Assembly: GCA_015521765.1 (NCBI GenBank)
Contig: WANO01000041.1
Location: 1 to 36,586 of the forward strand
DNA length: 36,586 nucleotides
Direction of reading: 5' to 3'
Origin: Desulfurococcales archaeon
Lineage (GTDB): Archaea; Thermoproteota; Thermoprotei_A; Sulfolobales; AG1
A program made the translations under genes and the position numbers. The notes below the pieces were generated by a model that was not told the origin of the DNA, did not search any database, and saw only the letters and a list, made by a program, of their open reading frames with translations. Below are positions 24,538-31,906 of the stretch, piece after piece (position 1 is the stretch's first letter; each line of letters starts with the position of its first letter).

Positions 24538-25629
24538 TTAGTTATGCTGCAGCATCCTCTTTACTCTAACGTACCCGCCAGACCAGTTGATCAAGGCTTT
24601 CCTAGAAAGATCGCTTAAACGCTTAAACGTGTAATCATCGAGATTAATATCTACAGCAACAACATTATCTTCTAAATGTTCGATTCTAGTTGCTCCTACA
24701 ATAGGGATAACCGTTACACCGCTAACCTCAGAAACCTTAAATATCCAAGCCAGAGCAAGCTGCGAGTCACTTATACCAAGCTCACTAGCTATATTGTGAA
24801 ACTCCTTCAGAACCTCTATAGTTTTCGGAGTAAGATACCTCCTAGAGATCTCATCCACGTAAGCGCCTCTAGAGCTAGGCGGTATACCCGATAGGTACTT
24901 CCCGGTTAAGACGCCCTGGGCTAGAGGGATATATGCAGCGATCCCTAAACCCAGCTCTTTAGCTACGGGAAACACTTGGTTTTCAGTCTCATATACCTCC
25001 CCATAGTGTCTCTCTAACCAGTTATAGGGCTCCTGCAAGACTATATATGGTATATGTAGATCCCTACAGTATCTATAGATGTATCTTACATCATCAGGGT
25101 GAAACCTACTTGTCCCGAAGTAGTGGACTTTACCAGATCTAACAAGATCCGAAACAGCCTCCAAAGACTCCTCTACAGGGGTGTCGGGATCCGGCCTATG
25201 GAAATAGTATATATCTACATAATCCAGCTGAAGCCTCCTAAGACTCTCCCTAATCTGCCACATTATATGCTTCCTTGAAAGCCCCTCACCATTGGGGTGA
25301 TCAGCCATCCTAAACCTGACCTTAGTAGCTATAACCAGGCTCTCCCTATCATAGCCCTTTATAGCCTCACCCAGAATCCTTTCCGACAAGCCGACGTGAT
25401 GAATATCAGGTATATGCTGTGTTCCATGATAAATGTTTGCTGTATCAAAGAAGTTTATACCAAGATCAATAGCCCTATAAATAATCTTTTTGGCGAGACC
25501 AACATCAACATTGTATACGCCGTATTCATCCTTCACAGAGGACGCAGGCAGATGCCACAGACCTAGAGAAAGCTTAGAAACTTTAAGACCGCTAGCCCCT
25601 AAACTAACATATTTCATAGAAGTCATCAA
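24538..25629 (-). CDS. Aldo/keto reductase
   Basis: A 363-residue NADPH-dependent TIM-barrel oxidoreductase. The catalytic tetrad is Asp62, Tyr67, Lys103 and His144 (motifs FFDTANIYHG, IATKV, YYFHRPD). The cofactor segment VIPIVGATRIEHLEDNV near the C-terminus is typical. The start is TTG or the ATG directly behind it; Met5 is also possible, as MKYVSLGASGLKVSKLSLG is the usual AKR beginning. Physiological substrate is unknown. The 193-base gap upstream to the next gene holds nothing that I can name. Confidence 0.9.
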   Translation of the reverse strand: MMTSMKYVSLGASGLKVSKLSLGLWHLPASSVKDEYGVYNVDVGLAKKIIYRAIDLGINFFDTANIYHGTQHIPDIHHVGLSERILGEAIKGYDRESLVIATKVRFRMADHPNGEGLSRKHIMWQIRESLRRLQLDYVDIYYFHRPDPDTPVEESLEAVSDLVRSGKVHYFGTSRFHPDDVRYIYRYCRDLHIPYIVLQEPYNWLERHYGEVYETENQVFPVAKELGLGIAAYIPLAQGVLTGKYLSGIPPSSRGAYVDEISRRYLTPKTIEVLKEFHNIASELGISDSQLALAWIFKVSEVSGVTVIPIVGATRIEHLEDNVVAVDINLDDYTFKRLSDLSRKALINWSGGYVRVKRMLQHN

Positions 25630-25822
25630 CTGAATATTAGCTTACGCATCAAATATGTATTCCATAAACCCATTATTTTCTCTAACCCCTCAACAATAGA
25701 TCTAATAACGCGATAACTTAGAGCCATCGCGATCCCCCAAACCTCCAGCCAGATCTAGGATAAAGCCCACAAGAAATCTTCATGAAACAGTTTGCTCACC
25801 TCAGCATGCATGAAAATAGGAT

Positions 25823-26872
25823 TCAGCAGATAGACAGCTTTCTAGGGCTGGAAGGCTCAACTTCAACAACAGCATGGGAACTTATATCTCTCCCATCCAG
25901 ATAGCTTATGATGGCCCCGACTATAGACTCGAGCATTCTAGCCTGGGTAGAATAAACCATAGCACCTATATGTGGGGTTAAAACAACTTTATCCATCTTA
26001 AGCAACCTATGATCCCTGGGCAAAGGCTCCTCCTCAAACACATCTAAACCAGCATAACTCACAATACCATTCTCGATTGCCCAGATAAGCGAGTCTGTAT
26101 CTATTATCTCTCCACGAGCTGTATTAACTAGAATAAGTCCTCTCTTAGCAACGCTCAATACCTCTCTATCGATCATGCCCCTAGTCTCGCTAGTTAGCGG
26201 CACATGGATACTTACTATATCGCATGTAGCGAACAGCTTTTTAAGACTATCCACAATCTCTGCATTTAAGGCTTTAACTCTTTCAGGATCTACATAAGGA
26301 TCATAAACAACAATCCGGGCATTAAATCCTTTAGCAAGGATCTCAGCCACCCTAGACCCTATATTACCAAAACCAACAATACCTACAGTCATTGAGCTCA
26401 AATCCTTAGGTGGAGCTACGCTTCTAACCAGATCAGAATCGTATCTAGAGATCTCAACTCTACCGGACCTCACATATCTATCGGCAATATTGATCCTGCG
26501 CAACGAAGCAAGCATTAGAGCTATAGTGTGCTCAGCAACAGAATCCCTCTCAACGCGGTTAGGAACCCTAATAACATATATACCCTCCCTGGCTGCCGCA
26601 TCGAGATCGATATTATCAACACCAATCCCATGCCTCGCAATGAGCGTTAAGCATCTATTCAACCTAAAGAACTCCGCTCCATAATAGGGTCTAGTAGACG
26701 TTATAATGAAATTATAGCCTCCAAGAAGATCAGCCAACTCCCTATCCGAAACATATCGTGCAACATCAACAAAATCTATAGATACACCCCTCTCAACAAG
26801 CCTATCTAGGATCCTTCTAAAACACTCAATATCCTTCATAAAACCATAATTAACCACAGCAAGCTTATACAT
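25823..26872 (-). CDS. D-isomer-specific 2-hydroxyacid dehydrogenase (phosphoglycerate dehydrogenase-like)
   Basis: An NAD-dependent dehydrogenase of 349 residues from ATG 26872. The frame runs to 26908, but the extra 12 residues are hydrophobic and not family-like, whereas MYKLAVVNYGF is a normal beginning. The Rossmann motif is GFGNIGSRVAEIL. The catalytic Arg is in NTARGEI, Glu in DVFEEEP and His in TPHIGAM. It is paralogous to the gene at 2743-3768, but the two differ clearly at the N-terminus, so substrates may differ. It could be a phosphoglycerate dehydrogenase without the ACT domain, or another hydroxyacid dehydrogenase. Confidence 0.85.
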   Translation of the reverse strand: MYKLAVVNYGFMKDIECFRRILDRLVERGVSIDFVDVARYVSDRELADLLGGYNFIITSTRPYYGAEFFRLNRCLTLIARHGIGVDNIDLDAAAREGIYVIRVPNRVERDSVAEHTIALMLASLRRINIADRYVRSGRVEISRYDSDLVRSVAPPKDLSSMTVGIVGFGNIGSRVAEILAKGFNARIVVYDPYVDPERVKALNAEIVDSLKKLFATCDIVSIHVPLTSETRGMIDREVLSVAKRGLILVNTARGEIIDTDSLIWAIENGIVSYAGLDVFEEEPLPRDHRLLKMDKVVLTPHIGAMVYSTQARMLESIVGAIISYLDGRDISSHAVVEVEPSSPRKLSIC

Positions 26873-27133
26873 AGCTACACTATAACCAAAAATTAAAATC
26901 CACAACAAAATAAATCATTATCTCCTATAACTAAGAATAAGGAACCAGAGCCGCAGACAGCTAAGAAGCGGAAAGACAAAAAGAAACCACGTATGATAAA
27001 ACCTTACACAAAGGTAGCTATCGTATTCACTTTAAATTTCCCTGCTAGAAACTCTCTTGAGACCCTGTAGATCTGTAAGTTTGTTAGAGGGTTTGGTCTA
27101 TATAGGCGTGTCTGTGTATACATATGGATCGTG

Positions 27134-27544
27134 TTATTCTTGTTTATAGGGAATTACCTCTAGACCTCTTATTCTCTTAAAGTGTTTAACGTTTCCTGTG
27201 AGGACTGCATAGCCGTTCTCGCGCGCTATTATCCCTATTAATAGGTCTCTGAGTTCTATTGTTTGTCCTATAGATGATAGATAGGCTATCTCCATTCCAA
27301 CCTTTATGGCTTCTTCTACCTTTAGGCTTAAAATCATTAATGCCTCCACCAGATCTTCAACTTCTCTAACTCTCCCAAGCCTATAGGCACCCCAAGAGAG
27401 CTCAAATACGTTAACCACTGTAGTAGCTAGAGATACCTTAGAATCTATCATCTTACTGATCTTATCGACTGCATACTTCTTTCCCCGTAGAAAATCTACT
27501 AACACATCTGTATCTACCACTACTTTATCAGCTTCATACCCCAC
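27134..27544 (-). CDS. vapC: VapC-type PIN-domain toxin
   Basis: A 136-residue PIN-domain ribonuclease. The acidic active-site pattern is present: VDTDVLVDFL at the N-terminus, NVFELSW with the conserved Glu, and IELRDLLIGIIARENG with Asp. The C-terminal VLTGNVKHFKRI has Asn at the usual last acidic or polar position. It lies directly behind the antitoxin gene, which overlaps its start by 25 bases, the usual TA arrangement. The targets are tRNA or rRNA in characterised relatives; here this is unknown. Confidence 0.9.
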   Translation of the reverse strand: MGYEADKVVVDTDVLVDFLRGKKYAVDKISKMIDSKVSLATTVVNVFELSWGAYRLGRVREVEDLVEALMILSLKVEEAIKVGMEIAYLSSIGQTIELRDLLIGIIARENGYAVLTGNVKHFKRIRGLEVIPYKQE

Positions 27545-27747
27545 CTAGACCAAGCCTCTTTAATCTCTTTAAATACCTCATAGAGATCTTCATCGCTTAC
27601 GTCCCGCCACACACCTGCTAAGTCTATTAAGCTACGGTGTTTTCTCACTAATCTTAATATAACGTCTGAAAAGCTTTCTCCAGGCTTTTTAATGCGTAGC
27701 AAAGCTTCATAGGCTTCAAGTGATATAGTTATTGTCTTTACACCCAT
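27520..27747 (-). CDS. vapB: VapB antitoxin
   Basis: A 75-residue antitoxin starting at ATG 27747. An upstream in-frame start at 27762 lies inside the palindromic operator and adds only MWCYS. The N-terminal VKTITISLEAYEALLRIK is a ribbon-helix-helix-like DNA-binding segment; GESFSDVILRLVRKH follows, then an acidic, Trp-containing tail that would cover the VapC active site. This is the DUF217-like VapB class. The gene is preceded by a 14-bp perfect inverted repeat covering its TATA elements, which fits autoregulation. Confidence 0.85.
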   Translation of the reverse strand: MGVKTITISLEAYEALLRIKKPGESFSDVILRLVRKHRSLIDLAGVWRDVSDEDLYEVFKEIKEAWSRWGMKLIK

Positions 27748-27758
27748 ACTATAACACC

Positions 27759-27792
27759 ACATTTATAAGTGTATGTACACACTTATAAATGT
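27759..27792. promoter_or_regulatory. Probable VapBC operator: 14-bp perfect inverted repeat
   Basis: ACATTTATAAGTGT (27759-27772) and its exact complement ACACTTATAAATGT (27779-27792) are separated by the six-base spacer ATGTAC. TTATAA cores in both arms are TATA-like and lie 15-45 bases upstream of vapB. Binding of a VapBC complex here would block transcription. Confidence 0.75.
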
Positions 27793-28137
27793 ATAATACT
27801 TAAACTCCAATAAAAATAAGAAAGAAGGGCAACCTAATAATTCATTTGGGAATAATGCTTTAAGCAATTTAACTGATCTCCTTTATCCTAAAGAGTGAGA
27901 GTTCTTGGTGTTGCTAGTGTGAGGAGGAAGCCGGCTATCACACCCTCAACATTATGTTTTTCATCACCTAGATGATAACTAAATACATGATAAAATAAAT
28001 TAAATATAGTTGTAATGGAATGCCATAACGAGGAGACATAAGGTGTAGTGGAGTATTATGGTATCGTCTTCAACCATGGTATTCGTTAAAATAAACTTAA
28101 TTACCTAATATTAATAATGGTTTTGTCGGATCCAATA
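27793..28137. other. Non-coding flank without recognised features
   Basis: About 350 bases between the VapBC operator and the first tRNA-Arg remnant. I see no open frame with coding character, no complete tRNA and no box-pattern sRNA. A lone GTGATGA on the minus strand near 27960 has no matching D box. It may be decayed integrated DNA. Confidence 0.4.
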
Positions 28138-28189
28138 GCGGGCCTGTCCAGGTGATTTGAACCCGGGACCTCCGGCTCCGCAGGCCGGC
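28138..28189 (-). pseudogene. tRNA-Arg(GCG) 3'-half remnant A
   Basis: The stretch 28154-28187 is identical over 34 bases to the anticodon-to-T-arm part of the complete tRNA-Arg(GCG) at 30762-30836. The anticodon arm and loop CTGCGGA are intact. The 3' acceptor side is altered (CACCTGGACAGGCCCGC instead of CCCGGCGGGCCC), and there is no acceptor or D arm on the 5' side. This fits the half-tRNA left at the far end of an element integrated into a tRNA gene. A trans-spliced tRNA half gene is a less likely alternative. Confidence 0.75.
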
Positions 28190-28604
28190 ACTTAAATGAT
28201 TCTGTTCCAAAATATTATTCTTGGGGGCAGATAGGTATAGATTTCATAATCTACCACCTAGTATGTGAGACAGCTGTTTAGGTTTTGATCCAAATCCCTT
28301 CAGGAAGGTTATGGAGATCAATGAATCATCTAATTATTTGAAGCAAGCTACTGAATTTAAATATTCTTAGCTTGTACTATTTGATTGGAGATCTAAAAAG
28401 ACGTTGTGGGAAACAGTCTTGTGAGGGGGTGTTTATAGATAACTAAGACTCTCTAGGTGCTTTAAGATCGCTAACGAGATAGAAGATGTGAAGCTCCGGA
28501 AACTGACCAGTAGGGGGTAATGTTGATATTAGAAACTAGGATTAGACTCCTACTTCAAAGCTGAAGATATAAAAGGCACTGTTCTAAATTAATGTTGTTT
28601 AGCG
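28190..28604. other. Non-coding stretch with repeat shared with the second remnant
   Basis: No gene is visible. Bases 28209-28255 resemble 29467-29510 at the same offset from the two tRNA remnants, and include GGGGC, AGGTA and ATCTAC blocks. A TATA box ATATAAAA at 28567-28574 lies about 30-38 bases before the DUF433 gene, which may therefore be leaderless. Confidence 0.45.
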
Positions 28605-28853
28605 GTGGCTGGTATGGCTCTCTTACCCGGCTATAAGTGGCTTGAAATTGTGCCAGGTAGGCGTGGTGGTAGGCCTACTGTGAAGGGTACAAGGGTATCA
28701 GTTGATGACATCCTAGACATGCTCGCGGCCGGCTGGAAGCCCGAAGAGGTTGCTGAGGAATTTGATATACCGTTGGAAGCTATATATGAAGCATTAAGGT
28801 TTGCATCTAAGACGCTAAAGAGGATTACAGTCATTGCTGAGACTTCTGGCTGA
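28605..28853 (+). CDS. DUF433 antitoxin-like protein
   Basis: An 82-residue protein of the DUF433 family, the antitoxin partner of DUF5615 PIN-like toxins. The core is GRPTVKGTRVSVDDILDMLA, followed by GWKPEEVAEEFDIPLEAIYE, a helix-turn-helix-like DNA-binding arrangement. The start is GTG at 28605; ATG 28614 is also possible. ATATAAAA at 28567-28574 places a transcription start close to the start codon. The 3' end overlaps the next gene by 20 bases. Confidence 0.88.
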   Translation: MAGMALLPGYKWLEIVPGRRGGRPTVKGTRVSVDDILDMLAAGWKPEEVAEEFDIPLEAIYEALRFASKTLKRITVIAETSG

Positions 28854-29187
28854 CGAAAACATACCTAGAAAGCTGGCAACCCTTCTGAGGCGGCATGGCG
28901 TAGATGTTGCCCGTCTACAAGACCTGGGTACCCGAGGTATTGGTGATAGAGAATTAATCAATATGGCAAACGAACTTGAGAGAACAATACTGACAAGAGA
29001 CGCCGACTTTACAGCACCAAGTCTCTTGCCTCTGATAAGGCATGGAGTAATCTATATCTCCTACCAGCCCTCTAAGAACGAGATACAAAGGCTAGCTAAG
29101 AGAATAGCTTCAATAGCCAACCAGCTAGAGCCTAAGCTCGGGCTACTTATAGTTATAGAGCATGAATACACAGAAGTATATGACTAG
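28834..29187 (+). CDS. DUF5615 PIN-like toxin
   Basis: A 117-residue PIN-like nuclease of the DUF5615 family. The N-terminal LLADENIPRKLATLLRRHG has the conserved Asp and Glu. VARLQDLGTRGIGDRELI and ILTRDADF complete the acidic site. The start is TTG inside the end of the DUF433 gene, giving a 20-base overlap. The pair sits between the two tRNA-Arg remnants. Target RNA is unknown. Confidence 0.87.
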   Translation: MLRLLADENIPRKLATLLRRHGVDVARLQDLGTRGIGDRELINMANELERTILTRDADFTAPSLLPLIRHGVIYISYQPSKNEIQRLAKRIASIANQLEPKLGLLIVIEHEYTEVYD

Positions 29188-29396
29188 CGCTCAATTCACT
29201 AGTTCGTAGCTATGTCTAAGTGCAATGGTCTGAATCCAGGAAAACATAGCGTATATGAACTAATCAATAATAAGTAGTAATTAATAACACCATAATTATA
29301 CTATGAGCCACTGACCACATACACCCATACATAATAAGTGTTACCGTATAGCTCTCCAAAATAAATGGAAAAACATTAAAAGACCACATACGTGGC
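29188..29396. other. Non-coding gap
   Basis: AT-rich sequence after the toxin gene, without an open frame or RNA that I can support. Confidence 0.4.
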
Positions 29397-29444
29397 AGGC
29401 CCCGCCGGGATTTGAACCCGGGACCTCCGGCTCCGGAGGCTGGC
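29397..29444 (-). pseudogene. tRNA-Arg(CCG) 3'-half remnant B
   Basis: On the minus strand this carries an anticodon loop CTCCGGA (anticodon CCG), variable loop, complete T arm (CCGGG TTCAAAT CCCGG) and the 3' acceptor CGGGGCC. There is no matching 5' acceptor GGCCCCG and no D arm. The anticodon stem has an A-C mismatch (CCAGC against GCCGG). Bases 29401-29435 are identical to the complete tRNA-Arg(GCG) (35 bases). It looks like a second attachment-site remnant, from another arginine tRNA. Confidence 0.72.
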
Positions 29445-29963
29445 CCTTATAAGCTAACGTCCCGCTAAGATACATTGTTTGGGGCGATTAGGTAAAGTTT
29501 TTTATCTACAAATCTATCAGCTGGGAGAATAACTTGTGATGGAGAGTCGCTGCATGACAACGCGGATTTTGCGCTAGTATGACTCTACTTATTTCCACAT
29601 TATAATGGTTCATTATAATGGGGATTAGACCGAGTGGGCGGGAAAATGGTATGCAAGAGTCTTATCCTAAAATAATCAAGCTACCTGGGAGGTCTAAGGA
29701 AATCTTTGAGGTATGATACAATATTACTGCGGAGAGGGACAAAGAGCAGTGACATTAGATGAGACCCCGTGCACACCCACACCAGGGATGTACACGCTTG
29801 ATCAGTCGGGAGGGGGCATAGGTGGTGTCTGTCTATCGGCTCTTATTGGTGCCTGTCTCCTTGCTAGTATTCCCTGGTATGCCTCCATGAGAGCTCTATT
29901 AGAGTCCGGTATAGAGGACGTGTATAGCCATGGCTGCTTACATTTTTCTCTACATAGGCTTTG
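29445..29963. other. Region without a supported gene
   Basis: About 520 bases. It holds the repeat shared with the first remnant (29467-29510), the tandem palindromes at 29598-29620, and a 21-codon frame at 29651-29716 (MQESYPKIIKLPGRSKEIFE). That frame looks like the beginning of a gene that is cut short. A longer frame from 29713 has no family resemblance and runs into the toxin gene on the other strand. I read this as decayed mobile DNA. Confidence 0.4.
29598..29620. repeat. Tandem pair of palindromic 10-mers
   Basis: CATTATAATG occurs at 29598-29607 and 29611-29620, separated by GTT. Each unit is its own reverse complement. The pair lies 31 bases upstream of the truncated frame starting at 29651 and may be its former operator. 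Confidence 0.6.
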
Positions 29964-30428
29964 CTACTTCTCTCCTAGGTCTCTTAGGAGACTATCTACC
30001 AGGTTGTTGTTGATGTAGAATCCCTTCTCCTTGAGCCTCTCTATTGCGGGTTTAACCTCTCTTATCAGGCCTTTCAGCTTCAAGGTTTTTAGGAGACCTA
30101 GGGTGCCTATGATTCTTAGACCTAGTCTTCTTGCTAACTTTCTTCCCTTGAAGTCGTCTATTACTAGTAGGCTACCCTTCTCCAGGGCTAGCGCTATTGC
30201 ATCAGCCTCACCTTCGTCAACAACAGTCTTCAGCACGATGACGAGTCTCTCGTCGCGAGGCTCCTCCACAGACAGAAAACCAAGGCTCTGAAAATACTTT
30301 TTCTCCTTGACGCTGAGCTCTCTCATGACGCTCGGTGGAACAACTATCCTCTGGAATAGCTGGCTGAGCTTCTCCAGTAGCCCTGCGTGCTTGAGGGCTA
30401 TGAGGGGAGAAGTATTTGAGACCGCGAT
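29964..30428 (-). CDS. DUF3368 PIN-like toxin (possible AUC start)
   Basis: A PIN-like protein of the DUF3368 family. The core pattern IAVSNTSPLIALKHAG at the N-terminus has the conserved Asn/Ser/Pro/Leu, then DEGEADAIALALEKGSLLV and VIDDFKGRKLA with acidic residues. Homologues begin directly at the segment equivalent to IAVSNTSPL. ATC at 30426-30428 is in frame, five bases behind GGAGG (30434-30438). It gives 154 residues. The canonical alternative is TTG at 30464, which adds a 12-residue polar extension and overlaps the UPF0175 gene by 35 bases. I favour ATC from spacing and homologue length, but TTG is possible. Confidence 0.8.
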   Translation of the reverse strand: MAVSNTSPLIALKHAGLLEKLSQLFQRIVVPPSVMRELSVKEKKYFQSLGFLSVEEPRDERLVIVLKTVVDEGEADAIALALEKGSLLVIDDFKGRKLARRLGLRIIGTLGLLKTLKLKGLIREVKPAIERLKEKGFYINNNLVDSLLRDLGEK

Positions 30429-30429
30429 A

Positions 30430-30723
30430 CTAGCCTCCTGTCCTTCCCGCGAGTTTTTCTGCAATCTTCAGCTCCTCCTCCAGCTCCTTCTCGTCTAGAT
30501 TGATTATGCCGACTTTTCTCCTTGAGAGCTCCCTCATGAAGTCCTCGACGCAGAGACTGGCGAGTTCGGCAGCTTGCTTGAGGGTTAGCCTACCCTCGCG
30601 GTAAAGTTCGACAGCTAGGAGGAGCCTAGCTTCAGCCTCATCTAAAGCGATGTGTTCAGGTATGCTTATTTTCAAAATCCTGGCCCTGGCATAGCTCAAC
30701 TTTGTAACCCCCATATAAGCCAT
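30430..30723 (-). CDS. UPF0175 family antitoxin-like protein
   Basis: A 97-residue protein of the UPF0175 family, usually paired with DUF3368 toxins. After a basic start, the central segment DEAEARLLLAVELYREGRLTLKQAAELASL forms the helix-turn-helix-like core. The tail IINLDEKELEEELKIAEKL is acidic and would contact the toxin. Met1, Met4 or a TTG a little downstream could start it. It begins 39 bases beyond the 3' end of tRNA-Arg(GCG), on the same strand, and may be read through from the tRNA promoter. Confidence 0.85.
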   Translation of the reverse strand: MAYMGVTKLSYARARILKISIPEHIALDEAEARLLLAVELYREGRLTLKQAAELASLCVEDFMRELSRRKVGIINLDEKELEEELKIAEKLAGRTGG

Positions 30724-30761
30724 GTATGCTAATCCTAAAAATATTGATAACTGTAATGTGA

Positions 30762-30836
30762 CGGGCCCGCCGGGATTTGAACCCGGGACCTCCGGCTCCG
30801 CAGGCCGACGCCCTTTCCAGGCTGGGCTACGGGCCC
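30762..30836 (-). tRNA. tRNA-Arg (GCG)
   Basis: A complete cloverleaf on the minus strand. Acceptor GGGCCCG/CGGGCCC, D stem GCCC/GGGC, anticodon stem TCGGC/GCCGG with a U-G pair at the top. The loop is CTGCGGA, so the anticodon is GCG (plus-strand bases 30799-30801). T stem is CCGGG/CCCGG with TTCAAAT. The discriminator is G, CCA is not encoded, and there is no intron. It is the full-length version of the remnants at 28138 and 29397, so it is the likely target of past integration. Confidence 0.95.
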
Positions 30837-30881
30837 ATAAACCCTTACTCCTCCTAGTTTATTATGGTTGGTTCTGTCTAT

Positions 30882-31376
30882 TTATGCTGTTTCTTCTATT
30901 ATTTTGAAGTATTTTATGTCGGTTATTGATCCTTTTCTCTCCTCCTTGAATACAGGCTTTACCTTTGCTCCCTTCCTAATTTTATTTAGGTCGTTGGGGT
31001 CTATATAGTGTAGCAATCCGCCCAACACGTTCTTGAACCTCACTAAAGCTAGTATCTGTGGGCTTTTGAGTCTTTCTCCATTATCGTTTCTATATATTAC
31101 TGTGTAATGATCTATATATCCAACCTGGTCTATATCCACAAGCTCCTCAACCTCGGAGTAGCAGGTTGGGCAGTATATTTTGGGAGGTATAAACAGTGTA
31201 CCGCCACACCTATGGCATTTAGCAGCCTTTATGACCCCTTCTCTAAGGGCCTCAAGCCATTTGGTTCCTAGGGGTCCCGCTGTGTATATATAGCGATCAA
31301 TCTCCATATCAACCTCAAAATGCCTGAGAGAGCCTATAGAACCCACCTTCTTAAACCCGGTAAAGCTCAACCTCAC
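30882..31376 (-). CDS. DUF35 zinc-ribbon/OB-fold protein 1
   Basis: A 164-residue acyl-CoA-binding DUF35 protein. The rubredoxin-like zinc ribbon is CHRCGG then YCPTC, with the family FIPPKIYCP. The OB-fold half follows (VDIDQVGYIDHYTVIYRND to VKPVFKEERKGSITDIKYF). DUF35 proteins bind the CoA moiety and hand acyl chains between thiolase-fold partners. The start is GTG, overlapping the stop of the upstream DUF35 gene by four bases. It is the last of a four-gene operon. Confidence 0.9.
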   Translation of the reverse strand: MRLSFTGFKKVGSIGSLRHFEVDMEIDRYIYTAGPLGTKWLEALREGVIKAAKCHRCGGTLFIPPKIYCPTCYSEVEELVDIDQVGYIDHYTVIYRNDNGERLKSPQILALVRFKNVLGGLLHYIDPNDLNKIRKGAKVKPVFKEERKGSITDIKYFKIIEETA

Positions 31377-31903
31377 ACCACCTCAAAGCACTCAATATCA
31401 TTTATCGAGCCGGTCCTCTTCTCCTTAGGAAGCCATCTAGCCCTAACCCTCGCATCAAAGATCCTCTGAGTCTTAACGTCCTCGTCAGAGGCGTTGCATA
31501 TTCTATGCATTATACCAGGGAACCTGTAGTTATCAAACCTATAGCCAGGAACGTCGAGCTTTATAACAGCAACAATCTCAGGCTTATCCAGAGGCTTAAC
31601 ATCGGCAGATATATAGCTAGCTACAGCAGTGAAAACCTTACCCTCACCACTCGACTCAACCCATCTAGATACAGACCTAAAGCAATATGGGCAATAGATC
31701 TTTGGCGGAATAAACACCATACCACAGGAATCACATACAGTACCAAGAATAACACCGTTCTTTAAACCCTCAAAGAACCTGCTGTAAGCCTGCCCAGCAG
31801 TCATCGAATACCTCGCTCTAGGCTCGGAGGACTCCTTAACAATCTCCCTAAACTCACGATCACTAAGGGAGGTCCCACCTCTCAACCTAAACATCCCCAC
31901 CAC
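31373..31903 (-). CDS. DUF35 zinc-ribbon/OB-fold protein 2
   Basis: A 176-residue DUF35 protein with ribbon CDSCG then YCPYC (VFIPPKIYCPYC) and an OB fold ending in KEKRTGSINDIECF. It is paralogous to the gene downstream. The N-terminal 45 residues are longer than usual and charged. GTG at 31903 follows GGTGATGT; ATG nine bases later is possible. It starts three bases after the thiolase-fold gene upstream. Two different DUF35 subunits next to two thiolase-fold subunits suggest two pairs or one heteromeric complex. Confidence 0.9.
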   Translation of the reverse strand: MVGMFRLRGGTSLSDREFREIVKESSEPRARYSMTAGQAYSRFFEGLKNGVILGTVCDSCGMVFIPPKIYCPYCFRSVSRWVESSGEGKVFTAVASYISADVKPLDKPEIVAVIKLDVPGYRFDNYRFPGIMHRICNASDEDVKTQRIFDARVRARWLPKEKRTGSINDIECFEVV

Positions 31904-31906
31904 ACA

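Noticed and set aside
26909-27133. Gene or RNA in the gap between the dehydrogenase and vapC genes
   Set aside because: Only short frames (about 25 codons) and no RNA fold pattern were found.
27950-27975. Minus-strand GTGATGA as a C box of another sRNA
   Set aside because: No CTGA box or closing stem at a suitable distance.
27763-29712. CRISPR array in the repeat-bearing island
   Set aside because: The repeats are tRNA fragments and single palindromes about 1.3 kb apart, without regularly spaced short repeats.
29713-30018. 101-residue plus-strand frame
   Set aside because: Its composition is not protein-like, it matches no family, and its end lies antisense to the DUF3368 gene.
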